Below are positions 34,575 to 42,762 of a stretch of DNA of 64,000 nucleotides, piece after piece. The stretch comes from a virus. The translations under genes were made by a program, and so were the position numbers. The stretch spans positions 62,001 through 126,000 of the IMG/VR virus record IMGVR_UViG_3300030508_000013. One strand, given 5' to 3'. The notes below the pieces were generated by a model. It saw only the letters and a program-made list of their open reading frames with translations, made no database searches and was not told the DNA's origin. Every line of letters begins with the position of its first letter. Position 1 is the stretch's first letter.

Positions 34575-34979
34575 TTAATTAACAAGTTCAAAACGTTTAA
34601 ATCTAATTAAAGAAATATCGTTATTGATATATTTTTTAAATGCATACCAACAGATACCATCTTTATCGTAAGCTTCGATATGTTTTAGTTTCGCTATAAA
34701 TGCGTCGCCTAACGTGTGTATCGCATCCCCTAGTTTTTTTACTTCTTCTGATTGTTCAGTGTATGCGTATAATATTATTATTTCTGAAGCATACTCTTCG
34801 AGGCATGTATTAGCATCAGCCAAATCGGTGATGTAATCGAATATAGCTGGGACAAAGTCATGCCCAGCAAAATCATTACTAAACGATAGAGAGTTTAAAA
34901 CATTGTCGAAATCCTTTATTAACTTCAATGTATCAAGAATGATTAAATCAGGATATTCGTTTATCTGGTCCATTTTCAA
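34575..34979 (-). CDS. paralogue 1 of a 'PDxxxLD' accessory family
   Basis: 134 residues. N-terminal EYPDLIILDTLKLIKDFD and C-terminal LGDAFIAKLKHIEAYDKDGI are shared in order with the proteins at 49926-50456 and 52038-52466. All are helical and acidic. Function unknown. Confidence 0.6.
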   Translation of the reverse strand: MKMDQINEYPDLIILDTLKLIKDFDNVLNSLSFSNDFAGHDFVPAIFDYITDLADANTCLEEYASEIIILYAYTEQSEEVKKLGDAIHTLGDAFIAKLKHIEAYDKDGICWYAFKKYINNDISLIRFKRFELVN

Positions 34980-34992
34980 ATCTCTTATAAAA

Positions 34993-35427
34993 TTACACTT
35001 CGAATAATATTCTCCAAGCTTTTTTGTGACAAGCTAAACCTGCTGGCGTGAAACCGGGTTTATCTTGCTGCCAACAAGGAAAACATAAATACTGACGATA
35101 GTAGTTAGCCACTAAATCAACACCCAGCCCTCTTTGTCGATACGCTGGGTCAACTACTAAATCGCCGTAGAGGTATGCGCCTATAATCTTATTTTCTTTA
35201 AGCCGCATAATCGCGCCGGCGTTAACTGGTTCGGTGACAATATCGTATAATCCAAAAGCTTGTTTTTGTATAACGACATTAGAAATAACTGCAAGAGCTT
35301 CAGAGTCATCAGTAACTGCTTCAGCTAAAATTTGTTCTAATGTTTTTTCGAAACAAAGATCAATAGTAGGTACTCTTAAAACACTATCTGCGCCTGTCAA
35401 GAAATGAAGCAATGATATTTCTACCAT
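34993..35427 (-). CDS. GNAT-like acetyltransferase
   Basis: 144 residues. Contains GDLVVDPAYRQRGLGVDLV, the strand plus (Q/R)xxGxG acetyl-CoA loop of GNAT motif A, preceded by KENKIIGAYL and followed by a C-terminal HKKAWRILFEV. Length matches small GNAT enzymes. Substrate unknown. A strong promoter-like motif is 51 bases upstream. Confidence 0.65.
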   Translation of the reverse strand: MVEISLLHFLTGADSVLRVPTIDLCFEKTLEQILAEAVTDDSEALAVISNVVIQKQAFGLYDIVTEPVNAGAIMRLKENKIIGAYLYGDLVVDPAYRQRGLGVDLVANYYRQYLCFPCWQQDKPGFTPAGLACHKKAWRILFEV

Positions 35428-35477
35428 GATAGCTCTCCTTAATAAAGAAATGTAAATTACTATTATTTCAAAATTGT

Positions 35478-35500
35478 AATATATGTCTGAAATATTCTGT
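35478..35500 (-). promoter_or_regulatory. recurrent promoter-like motif
   Basis: Minus strand CAGAATATTTCAGACATATAT. It follows the terminator of the IscB remnant and precedes the GNAT gene. Confidence 0.7.
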
Positions 35501-35504
35501 GATA

Positions 35505-35532
35505 AAAAAAATAGTAACTATTAGGCTACTAA
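35505..35532 (-). terminator. rho-independent terminator after the IscB remnant
   Basis: Hairpin TAGTA...TACTA followed in minus direction by U8. A second, longer inverted repeat (ATTTCAATTTAAC / GTTAAATTGAAAT, about 35539-35592) overlaps the end of the IscB remnant. Confidence 0.65.
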
Positions 35533-35580
35533 TTTTTTTTATTTCAATTTAACGAGTATTCTCCGTGTTATGCTACTCAG

Positions 35581-36036
35581 TTAAATTGAAATAGGCAATT
35601 TACCGCTCAATATCCATGACACGATATCAACAGATAAGCAGTCTATAATCTGTCGTGTAGCGCTCACAAAACGCTCGTTGTTAGCCGCTGATTTTGCTCG
35701 TAGATATTTCAGGTAATCTGGCGTGCTATAATGTCTGGTATGTGTTACTTGTTTACCACGATGTATTAACTCTATTAAAGATAATACATTAACTATCCCG
35801 TTAATAGTACGCGATATACAAAACCCCGTCGTAATACTACCTGGATCTATTTTTACTTCTATTTCTTGTAATTGACAATCCTTTTGATCTAGATCAATTA
35901 ATTGGATTACAAAAGGTTTTACCTTTATCACACGTGCTCTACCTCTTTCGAGTAATAAACGTGCTCTTTTACCAGTACACGGCATGAGTGGTAGTTTATT
36001 CTTATCGATTACAAATACAAATGGTTTACCTGACAT
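35581..36036 (-). pseudogene. iscB: truncated IscB: PLMP domain and RuvC-I only
   Basis: 151 residues from MSGKPF at 36036 (AGAAAGATTATT upstream). FVFVIDKNKLPLMPCTGKRA and RLLLERGRARVIKVKPFVIQ form the PLMP domain, and EVKIDPGSITTGFCIS is RuvC-I with its Asp. LIELIHRGKQVTHTR begins the Arg-rich bridge helix, which then loses its RR repeats; DIVSWILSGKLPISI ends it. The HNH, RuvC-II and RuvC-III parts of a ~400-500 residue IscB are absent. The product could not cut DNA by known mechanisms but keeps part of the RNA-contacting region. An omega-RNA-like sequence precedes it. Confidence 0.8.
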
Positions 36037-36272
36037 AATAATCTTTCTGTGATTTACATCACTGGTTACATTCCCCTCGACAATGTTAAAATAGCTTTTT
36101 ACGTTATACACATTATCCCTTACTCTTAGGATTGTTTAATGTATAACGACAGAGCTACAGACTGAGGAAGCATCTGTAGGTATCATGACTAAAATAACGT
36201 AGTACAATTAAGTACTGAGTCTGGTCAACTTAATACCTTACGGTATCATCCTTTTAGGGATGGAGTAATTGA
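36037..36272 (-). ncRNA. omega-RNA (HEARO-like) upstream of the IscB remnant
   Basis: In minus direction from 36272: TCAATTACTCC, hairpin CATCC-CTAAAA-GGATG, hairpin ATACC-GTAA-GGTAT, TAAGTTGACCAGACTC, hairpin AGTAC-TTAATT-GTACT, hairpin CTACAGA...TCTGTAG, and near the IscB start GTCGAGGGGAATGTAACCAG. Position (just 5' of iscB, same strand), multiple hairpins and the closing GGGGAA...AACC block fit IscB omega-RNA. The guide would be the ~16 bases 5' of the scaffold, here the end of the preceding gene. The 78-base 5' part recurs at 42001-42078. Confidence 0.7.
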
Positions 36273-36440
36273 CAGTTCTTGAGAATCTTCAGGTGCGTAT
36301 GAAAATGCGCGTTTTTCAATAACGACTAATTTATAAATAAAATTTGTTACGTCGTCTTTATGTTTAAGTAAAAGTGCTTTTTCTTTTATTTGTTTAATAA
36401 CATCTAGTATATTGCGCCCTATTATTTTTTCATCGCTCAC
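36246..36440 (-). CDS. small protein whose 3' end runs into the omega-RNA
   Basis: 64 residues, helical (EKIIGRNILDVIKQIKEKAL). The last residues ITPSLKG and the stop are encoded by the start of the omega-RNA scaffold, suggesting the element inserted at, and replaced, the original 3' end. Not recognised. Confidence 0.5.
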   Translation of the reverse strand: MSDEKIIGRNILDVIKQIKEKALLLKHKDDVTNFIYKLVVIEKRAFSYAPEDSQELSITPSLKG

Positions 36441-36451
36441 AATTTTCTCCT

Positions 36452-37276
36452 TTATTTTAAGTCAAGTGGCACGCCTATTATTGGATCTTCTCCATGAAAT
36501 ATTACACCTACTCGGTTTACTACTTTATCGAAAATAGGCATCTCTAGTTCCAATATTCTTGATCTAGCCACTTGTAAATTTGAGTCTGTTCTTGCTTTAT
36601 GTTTCTGTGGAAGTGAATCTAATTCTTCAGTAGAAAATAAACCAGCTATAACACGGCGCTGAATAAACGTGCCGCGTTTGAATGAAGATGGAAAATCATT
36701 CCAATTGACACCTTTTGCCATCAGCATATCTTGCATCTCTGCACCTGATTTTTTGTGCAATTGAGCTTGACTATAAAAAGCACTAGCTGCCATGCTAATA
36801 CTATTTTTAGAAGCATCGCGTTCACGCCATAGGAAGTTATTTGTTGCTTCTTCTAACGTAGGGAAGTTACATGCTCTGGCGTCAAATGTAGGTAAGCGAT
36901 CAGCAAAACCTGGCATTTGTTTTAACACTTCTCTGTAAAAGAAAAGTGTGGCTTGCGCAGCAAGATGAGAAGTCATTTTAGCTACTCTTCTATCAAACCA
37001 AATTTGATTCTTTAAACTATCAGAATACCACGTCAGAGTAATTTCATCACTCTGCGTATACCCCATGATAGCATTGGTGTGGTCTACTAAATATTTAGTA
37101 GTATTAACCATAGCTCTAGTCATCCGTAAATCAAATGGGCGATCCATTCCTTTTGTAAAACGACTGAAACCACGACCATCTAATCTTGCTACGATTGGTA
37201 GTAACGGGAAGAACCTACGATCAGATTCGTAGTCTTCATACATTTTCATACGATCGCCAAGTGCGTCTAAAGACAT
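36452..37276 (-). CDS. Thg1-like 3'-5' RNA polymerase (tRNAHis guanylyltransferase family)
   Basis: 274 residues. VARLDGRGFSRFTKGMDRPFD is the first metal-binding Asp/Gly segment of Thg1, and IMGYTQSDEITLTW carries the S-D-E catalytic block. Further conserved are FDRRVAKMTSHLAA and FDARACNFP, followed by WRERDASKNSISMAASAFYS. Thg1-like proteins add nucleotides in the 3'-5' direction to tRNA 5' ends or repair truncated tRNAs. Phage copies may repair tRNAs cleaved by host anticodon or acceptor nucleases (inference). Confidence 0.85.
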   Translation of the reverse strand: MSLDALGDRMKMYEDYESDRRFFPLLPIVARLDGRGFSRFTKGMDRPFDLRMTRAMVNTTKYLVDHTNAIMGYTQSDEITLTWYSDSLKNQIWFDRRVAKMTSHLAAQATLFFYREVLKQMPGFADRLPTFDARACNFPTLEEATNNFLWRERDASKNSISMAASAFYSQAQLHKKSGAEMQDMLMAKGVNWNDFPSSFKRGTFIQRRVIAGLFSTEELDSLPQKHKARTDSNLQVARSRILELEMPIFDKVVNRVGVIFHGEDPIIGVPLDLK

Positions 37277-37331
37277 TATTATTCTCCTTTTTTTACATTA
37301 TAGCTAATTATACATCGAAATCGTTGCTGGT

Positions 37332-37622
37332 TTAGCTAAACAGATATCGATGTTTTTTTTCATTACGCACAGGTAAACAATATCGAATACCTTCTGTGTT
37401 ATTTTTATTAAAGAAATGCAACGTATAACATGGCAGAACTTCGTCGCCCTGATATTTAGTTTCTGCTGTACCTGTTTGCATATCAAATTCATTTAGTTCT
37501 GTTACAACTGTATGTATAAAGCTATGAAATTTATTTTGAAGCTCTTTATTAATACAGCGTGTCGTAATGAATTCAAATACAGGAACTGGGTCACTTCCTA
37601 ATGATGGTAAATGTTCTAACAT
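37332..37622 (-). CDS. hypothetical protein, paralogue of its neighbour
   Basis: 96 residues. Shares LHFFNKNNTEGIRYCLPVRNEK with YTVRFYNEFNKNGIRYCLLV in the next gene, plus an N-terminal V-(R/E)F----ry---(E/L)---KF--F pattern. A tandem duplication of unknown function. Confidence 0.6.
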   Translation of the reverse strand: MLEHLPSLGSDPVPVFEFITTRCINKELQNKFHSFIHTVVTELNEFDMQTGTAETKYQGDEVLPCYTLHFFNKNNTEGIRYCLPVRNEKKHRYLFS

Positions 37623-37636
37623 GTTACTCTCCTTTA

Positions 37637-37978
37637 TTAATGAAGCACAAGTCCTTTATTAACTTTACCATTTACTTCTGTATACATTAGTCCCACATCA
37701 GTGATTTTTTCATTTTCTACTAGAAGACAATAACGAATACCATTTTTATTAAATTCATTATAAAAACGCACCGTATAACACGATACTTTTACACCTGATG
37801 TATCAGTGCTTCGTGATATTCCCGTAACAATAATAGGTGCGTCTATTTTTACTAATGCGTCTTTTAAAAAATCATAAAACTTTTTTTCAACTTCTTGACT
37901 AGCATAACGCTCTTTGAAAAAACGTAGTACCTGTGTAAAATCATGCGTTATAGGTAGCGGTTCTATTTCTTCACTCAT
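37637..37978 (-). CDS. hypothetical protein, tandem paralogue
   Basis: 113 residues, with the same strand-turn block NGIRYCLLVENEK as the downstream gene. The start overlaps the stop of the GTG-started small gene by one base. Confidence 0.6.
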   Translation of the reverse strand: MSEEIEPLPITHDFTQVLRFFKERYASQEVEKKFYDFLKDALVKIDAPIIVTGISRSTDTSGVKVSCYTVRFYNEFNKNGIRYCLLVENEKITDVGLMYTEVNGKVNKGLVLH

Positions 37979-38097
37979 TATACATCCTCCTCTGTTTCTA
38001 CTGAGAACGGCGCAAGTTCTGGTATAAATGGTAAGTCTACATCAGTATCTTCCAGTGTATCGCGCCAGTAGCCGATAACCTTTTTATCTTTAATCAC
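37978..38097 (-). CDS. small hypothetical protein
   Basis: 39 residues from a GTG at 38097 after AAAGGAGAGTATT: MIKDKKVIGYWRDTLEDTDV and an acidic tail. It overlaps the next ATG (TAATGA). Real by ribosome site and packing; unknown role. Confidence 0.5.
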   Translation of the reverse strand: MIKDKKVIGYWRDTLEDTDVDLPFIPELAPFSVETEEDV

Positions 38098-38113
38098 AAT
38101 ACTCTCCTTTATT

Positions 38114-38524
38114 TCACCATACTGGTGAACTATCTTTCCATGTTCTTATTGTATCAAAGACCTTTTTATTATTTTCTATTTCAAAGATAGTCTGATGTAG
38201 ATATGGTCTGCGTGTAGACTTAATTATAGACATGAAAATAACAATAGCAACATCAGCTCTCCATACGACTTTAACAAAAGCGTCTTTAGCAAACGCGCTA
38301 ATTGGCGCCTTATCTTTATCGTAGATAATCACTGACTCGTTCTCTACATGAAGATCTTTTATCTTTAGTATAAATAACTCTAGCTTCGATTTAGGAATAC
38401 CGACATGACAAGATTCCCAATTATCAAAATGCCTTGTAGTGATATATACTAACGCAGCAGCGTTTTTAACTGTAAGACCAGGAACACTAAGACGAAGAAG
38501 TCTCACTATATTGCTATCATTCAT
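38114..38524 (-). CDS. HTH-type DNA-binding protein (tentative)
   Basis: About 136 residues from MNDSNIV. Residues 4-50 (LSVPGLTVKNAAALVYITTR then HFDNWESCHVGIPKSKLELF) resemble a lambda-Cro/C1-type helix-turn-helix with the NWE-G---P recognition-helix end. The C-terminal part is helical and unassigned. The start overlaps the stop of the following 227-residue gene. Confidence 0.5.
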   Translation of the reverse strand: MNDSNIVRLLRLSVPGLTVKNAAALVYITTRHFDNWESCHVGIPKSKLELFILKIKDLHVENESVIIYDKDKAPISAFAKDAFVKVVWRADVAIVIFMSIIKSTRRPYLHQTIFEIENNKKVFDTIRTWKDSSPVW

Positions 38525-39200
38525 GTTCTCGTTCCTCAAATTCAGTAAATTTAAACGTATAGTTAACGTCTAATGTTACTGTATTCATTGCAGTAGCCGT
38601 TTCCTCAGAACTGATTGGACAGCAACCTGTAAATACTGTTCTAGGTCGTTTCTTCATTGCGATCTTTGCACGACGTTTAGACATCTGATTGATCTTAGAG
38701 TTACTTTTGACAACGACTATTGTGCTTTTATGTAAATCTTGTTCTTTATGTTCATAGCTTTTTATCCAATTTTTAAAGAATGAAAATACATCTTGGTCTT
38801 TAGAAAGTGGAGTTTCGCTTTTATCGACGCTTAATTCTTCTTTCCAGAAAAAATCTATCAATGGATCAATAACTTTCAATTTGCATGTTGTTAGCGGGAT
38901 ACCGCTAACAATAGATAGCCAAGCTGCTCGTTCAATGCCAATTTTTTCTGAATCAACACCATAAAGAAAGTAGTATCCATTATGCTCGGTAATAAGATAA
39001 ATAGCCCAACGATATGTATCTTTATCTGGGCCATCGCATTGCGCTTCTATAAGCCCAGTGCGATCATCATGTTTTATAGGGAAGACAGCTATATGTGTTA
39101 TTGGATGTTTGAAATTTTTAATACGTTCTAATAACTGTTCGTTACTTTGCATGTGTTTCGATGATAAAATAGCTGATGAAGATTTTACTGGTAAGTCCAT
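38517..39200 (-). CDS. hypothetical protein
   Basis: 227 residues, soluble. Middle region YRWAIYLITEHNGYYFLYG is strand-rich; a basic stretch SKINQMSKRRAKIAMKKRPR near 185 could bind nucleic acid. Not recognised. Confidence 0.6.
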   Translation of the reverse strand: MDLPVKSSSAILSSKHMQSNEQLLERIKNFKHPITHIAVFPIKHDDRTGLIEAQCDGPDKDTYRWAIYLITEHNGYYFLYGVDSEKIGIERAAWLSIVSGIPLTTCKLKVIDPLIDFFWKEELSVDKSETPLSKDQDVFSFFKNWIKSYEHKEQDLHKSTIVVVKSNSKINQMSKRRAKIAMKKRPRTVFTGCCPISSEETATAMNTVTLDVNYTFKFTEFEEREHE

Positions 39201-39268
39201 TTAGTAACTCCTTATTAAACAATAGCAGTCAGTCCATGTTATATTACATGCTTCTTTATCTCTAAAGT

Positions 39269-40171
39269 TCAAATGGAGATATCATCTCTTGAACGTCTAC
39301 AAATATATCGCGCAAATCGTGGAGCGTCTTTTAACCCTGTGTCAACACTACGATATTTAATAGGTTCATTAATTAATTCTGTCGGATTATCAAAATAATA
39401 GAGACGTTCAGCATGGGACATTTTACCTGGTCCAACGTTAATAATTTGTCCAGATAAAATATCACGACAAATTAATAAACCTACCATGCCTTTTCCAATT
39501 TTATTTTCTCTATGGCTACTGCGTTCTGTATAACCGAGCATATTTTTCTTAGCTATATTCAAATTCTTTTGGGCTTCTATTATTTTTAATACAATTGCAT
39601 CTTTGTCCGAGGATGGTTTTAAACGTAAAAACCATCCTTCATTCACAGTACATCTGCCGTTTTTATGATGTCCTAATGGATCGCGTAATATAATTCCTTC
39701 ATATCCTTTTTTGAGACATTCGTTATAGAACGATAATACTTCTATTTCATTCTTTAATAAAACATGAGGGATAATTCTAACATCATTTGGTTTATATTTT
39801 CTAATATAACTCTCTAATGCTTTTATTCGATTAGCATAAATAAGACTAATTGTATCTTCTCTTAAGAAATCAAATGCATTCCAAATAACATGTGGCTCGC
39901 CTTCTATTGTTGTTAAAACTGAATTTGTGTCTCTGCAAAGTGATTTTGATGTAATGTCTCCATAAGTTGCTTCGCCATCAATGCCTGTATAAATAGAATG
40001 GGAGAAACGAGTAGTGGTATATAAATTTGCATGGGGATTTAAACTACGACCAGTGGCAGTCCCAATAAGGTGCATTAAACGCACACCGTCTATTTTTGGG
40101 AACCCCATCACCGGATAATTTATATTGTCTAAAACCGCATCGCAAGCTAAAGACGGTTTATGCTTATACAT
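39269..40171 (-). CDS. ATP-dependent DNA ligase
   Basis: 300 residues. Nucleotidyltransferase motifs in order: I GFPKIDGVRL (adenylated Lys), III YTGIDGEA, IIIa VIWNAFDFL, IV GYEGIILRDP, V WFLRLKPS. This is followed by an OB-fold region (KIGKGMVGLLICRD, IINVGPG). Length and layout match short T7-like phage ligases. It joins nicks in replication or repair. Confidence 0.85.
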   Translation of the reverse strand: MYKHKPSLACDAVLDNINYPVMGFPKIDGVRLMHLIGTATGRSLNPHANLYTTTRFSHSIYTGIDGEATYGDITSKSLCRDTNSVLTTIEGEPHVIWNAFDFLREDTISLIYANRIKALESYIRKYKPNDVRIIPHVLLKNEIEVLSFYNECLKKGYEGIILRDPLGHHKNGRCTVNEGWFLRLKPSSDKDAIVLKIIEAQKNLNIAKKNMLGYTERSSHRENKIGKGMVGLLICRDILSGQIINVGPGKMSHAERLYYFDNPTELINEPIKYRSVDTGLKDAPRFARYICRRSRDDISI

Positions 40172-40243
40172 AATTTTATTTATATTTTTGGTTTATTATC
40201 ACACCGCTATTTAAAGCCATTTTAAAATACGATAAGATGCAAA

Positions 40244-40438
40244 TTATACAACCGATGGTTTTAATTCGGTGCTATTAGGCTCTGCTTTAACACCATCGAC
40301 GAAATCAATGAGTTCCCGCTCAATAGAAGAACAGTCGTCATGTCCGCGACTAATACTATTTCTGTCAATAAAGCCTTCATATTCAGAACGACTAACAAAC
40401 TTAATAGTAAGTAATTTATCCTTATAAGTCGTTTGCAA
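40244..40438 (-). CDS. small hypothetical protein
   Basis: 64 residues, acidic (SRGHDDCSSIERELIDFVDG). The stretch between it and the dCTP deaminase (40439-40613) has only a 12-codon open frame starting MSNFDDSETSVD. Confidence 0.45.
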   Translation of the reverse strand: MQTTYKDKLLTIKFVSRSEYEGFIDRNSISRGHDDCSSIERELIDFVDGVKAEPNSTELKPSVV

Positions 40439-40613
40439 TGTGTGTCTATCTTTAACTACCCATGTTAAAGATAGACGTGGTAATGTTATTTTTAAAAAAC
40501 CACTTCAATCGACACTAGTTTCACTATCGTCAAAGTTACTCATGATTATTCCTTTATTAAATTAATGCTGTTTGAATACCATTGCGATCACTGTACTATA
40601 GTCCATGCATTTT

Positions 40614-41525
40614 TTATACCCTTGGAGTAACCGGTTCGGCGATTTGAGATTGATATTTGCCGCCGCGATCTTTATACGAAACTTCGCACGGTCTTGTGCC
40701 ACGAAAAAACTGAATTTGTGCACAACCTTCGTTAGCGTAAAGCATTGCTGGTAATGGCGTTGCATTAGCAAATTCTAACGTCAGATAACCTTCCCATTCA
40801 GGTTCCAACGGTGTTACCATCACTGAAATACCGCATCTGGCATAGGTCGATTTACCTACACAGTTAGACACTATATCGCGAGGTATGATAAAACGCTCCA
40901 GGGTATGGGTAAGTACGAAGGAATTAGGAGGAATGATGCAAATAGGTCCTTTGAAATTAACGAAATTCTTATCGTCGAAGTTCTTTGGATCTACGACCGT
41001 TGAATTTATATTGGTAAATATTTTAAATTCATCAGAACAACGAATATCGTAACCAAAGCTTGATAAACCATAACTTACGATTTTCTCAGCAATTTCTAGA
41101 CCCAAACTGAGATCTGTACTACGCCATTTTTCTTTGATATCAAAATCAACACTACCGTCGAATGATGCTTGCCATTTACGTCGTTGTTCTTCATTTGGAC
41201 GTATCCATCGCTCACGTACTTGTCCATCCACAAATGGACTGATCATCGGATTGAAATTAGCTTTTTCTCTAACAGTCAATTCACGATAAGCCATCGTACC
41301 TAAGGCATGCGTGTTTCTTAATTTATTGAATTCGTAGAAACCTATTTCTTTAAGCAGATCTTCTTCCGACTGATACGTAAAAGAATCTATTGGTTGAGGT
41401 ACAAGAAAAACATCAAACTGTACTCCGCTATCATCAGGCGGCGGCGTCACTGATGTCATCCTTGTTACTACGTATTTTGGTGGACTGCACAACTCACGTA
41501 TCTGGCGATCACAAAGTATGCTCAT
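40614..41525 (-). CDS. dcd: dCTP deaminase with an N-terminal insertion
   Basis: 303 residues. From ~residue 160 it follows proteobacterial Dcd: [41 protein letters not shown], the active-site [39 protein letters not shown] and [10 protein letters not shown]. The first 13 residues ([13 protein letters not shown]) match the normal start, but ~110 extra residues separate them from the core; usual length is ~190. It makes dUTP for dTMP synthesis. Confidence 0.85.
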   Translation of the reverse strand: MSILCDRQIRELCSPPKYVVTRMTSVTPPPDDSGVQFDVFLVPQPIDSFTYQSEEDLLKEIGFYEFNKLRNTHALGTMAYRELTVREKANFNPMISPFVDGQVRERWIRPNEEQRRKWQASFDGSVDFDIKEKWRSTDLSLGLEIAEKIVSYGLSSFGYDIRCSDEFKIFTNINSTVVDPKNFDDKNFVNFKGPICIIPPNSFVLTHTLERFIIPRDIVSNCVGKSTYARCGISVMVTPLEPEWEGYLTLEFANATPLPAMLYANEGCAQIQFFRGTRPCEVSYKDRGGKYQSQIAEPVTPRV

Positions 41526-41601
41526 TGTTTAATTTCCTTTCGTATTTAAGTCTTGTGTTATTCTCAGAACATCGCTTTCACTATCTATCAAAGCTACCAT
41601 A

Positions 41602-41898
41602 TCAGTCACCTTTATTGAAAAACGTATCTACACCAACAGTTATTGACGTAGCACCTGCTGCTAAGAGTTCGTCATGTTGTTCAATGGTTATTTTGCAGTT
41701 AGTTAATATCACGTAATACTCGGGACTCACTACGATATCCCAATCGTATTCAGTTTTTAGTAAAACGGATATGAATTTTTCAATAGCTTTCTTTAGTGAC
41801 AGATTGTCAGATAAAAGACTACTTGAATATTCTTTATCGTCGTTACGCTGAGATACGTTTGCTTCTTTTCTATACGCGTAAGTTACCCAGCCGCTCAT
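41602..41898 (-). CDS. hypothetical protein
   Basis: 98 residues. Helical middle (LSLKKAIEKFISVLLKTEYD) and C-terminal TNCKITIEQHDELLAAGATS. Not recognised. Confidence 0.55.
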   Translation of the reverse strand: MSGWVTYAYRKEANVSQRNDDKEYSSSLLSDNLSLKKAIEKFISVLLKTEYDWDIVVSPEYYVILTNCKITIEQHDELLAAGATSITVGVDTFFNKGD

Positions 41899-42000
41899 AG
41901 TGTTTTCCTTTACGAATTATTAAATGTTATTGTTCGCAATGATGGTATTTGTATACCCTTTCATCTCTTCTAAAATAAGATATTCTTTAATACACATACA

Positions 42001-42078
42001 TAACGTAGTATCTTTCGATACTGAGTCTGGTCAACTTAATACCTTACGGTATCATCCTTTTAGGGATGGAGTAGTTGA
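42001..42078 (-). ncRNA. orphan second copy of the omega-RNA 5' scaffold
   Basis: Nearly identical to 36195-36272: same TACTCCATCCCTAAAAGGAT, GATACCGTAAGGTATTAAGT and TGACCAGACTCAGTA. The only real difference is an eight-base block, where AGTAC/GTACT becomes AGTATC/GATACT: different bases, still a hairpin. No IscB gene follows. The 3' half of the omega-RNA is missing or different. It again begins at the 3' end of a gene. Confidence 0.7.
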
Positions 42079-42296
42079 TTAAATAAATAAGTTTGAAGAC
42101 TATCCAATTCTTCGAGCATAATGTCTTCATCAAAACAAATGGATGACAGGCTTGTAATGATGTCACCACGGCGTTTGTTTTCAGTCACCCATTCACTACC
42201 TACCTTAGCTTTGTACCATCCTTTAAACAAAGCTAAAAGAGTCGTGATGTCGCGTTGTTCGTGACTGACATATGGAGTTATAAACGGTACGCTCAT
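42060..42296 (-). CDS. hypothetical protein ending in the orphan omega-RNA
   Basis: 78 residues, helical (QRDITTLLALFKGWYKAKVG). The last codons LLHP and stop come from the scaffold's TACTCCATCCCTAA, as for the gene at 36246. Not recognised. Confidence 0.55.
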   Translation of the reverse strand: MSVPFITPYVSHEQRDITTLLALFKGWYKAKVGSEWVTENKRRGDIITSLSSICFDEDIMLEELDSLQTYLFNQLLHP

Positions 42297-42306
42297 TTTA
42301 TTTCCT

Positions 42307-42747
42307 TTATTTAGACTGCTGTTTAATAAGCTTATCTACTTTGATATAAACTTGCATTTGTTCTTTTCTTGTTGTTAGATCTTGCATTCCATCTGTTACT
42401 TCTAAACCTTGTCTGATGTACTGAATCTCCTCATCAGATATTCCCCACTTATTATCCGTTCGAGACCATCTATCTTTTACGTCACAGATAGCATTAACGG
42501 CTAACATCAATACTTCTTTTTCTTCTTCTTTAAAGAATATATCAGCAAACTCTAAACCTACACTTAATCTAAAGCTAATATCTCTCCATCCTTGCAATGA
42601 TCCATTTCTTTCAATAAATTCTTCTAATCGTAAATATGGTTTTATGTTAAGAAGACCAGCTTCGCTTTCTGTGGTTAGAGGCGTGCTCAATAATAATGTA
42701 CGACGAACATTAGCTGATTTTCTAGAAGATTTTTTATTACCTGCCAT
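42307..42747 (-). CDS. hypothetical protein
   Basis: 146 residues. Basic Ser/Lys/Arg N-terminus (GNKKSSRKSANVRRTLL), then helical. Not recognised. Confidence 0.55.
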   Translation of the reverse strand: MAGNKKSSRKSANVRRTLLLSTPLTTESEAGLLNIKPYLRLEEFIERNGSLQGWRDISFRLSVGLEFADIFFKEEEKEVLMLAVNAICDVKDRWSRTDNKWGISDEEIQYIRQGLEVTDGMQDLTTRKEQMQVYIKVDKLIKQQSK

Positions 42748-42762
42748 TTGTTCTCCGTTTTA

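Noticed and set aside
40439-40613. 12-codon open frame MSNFDDSETSVD
   Set aside because: Too short to support; possibly the remnant of a deleted gene.
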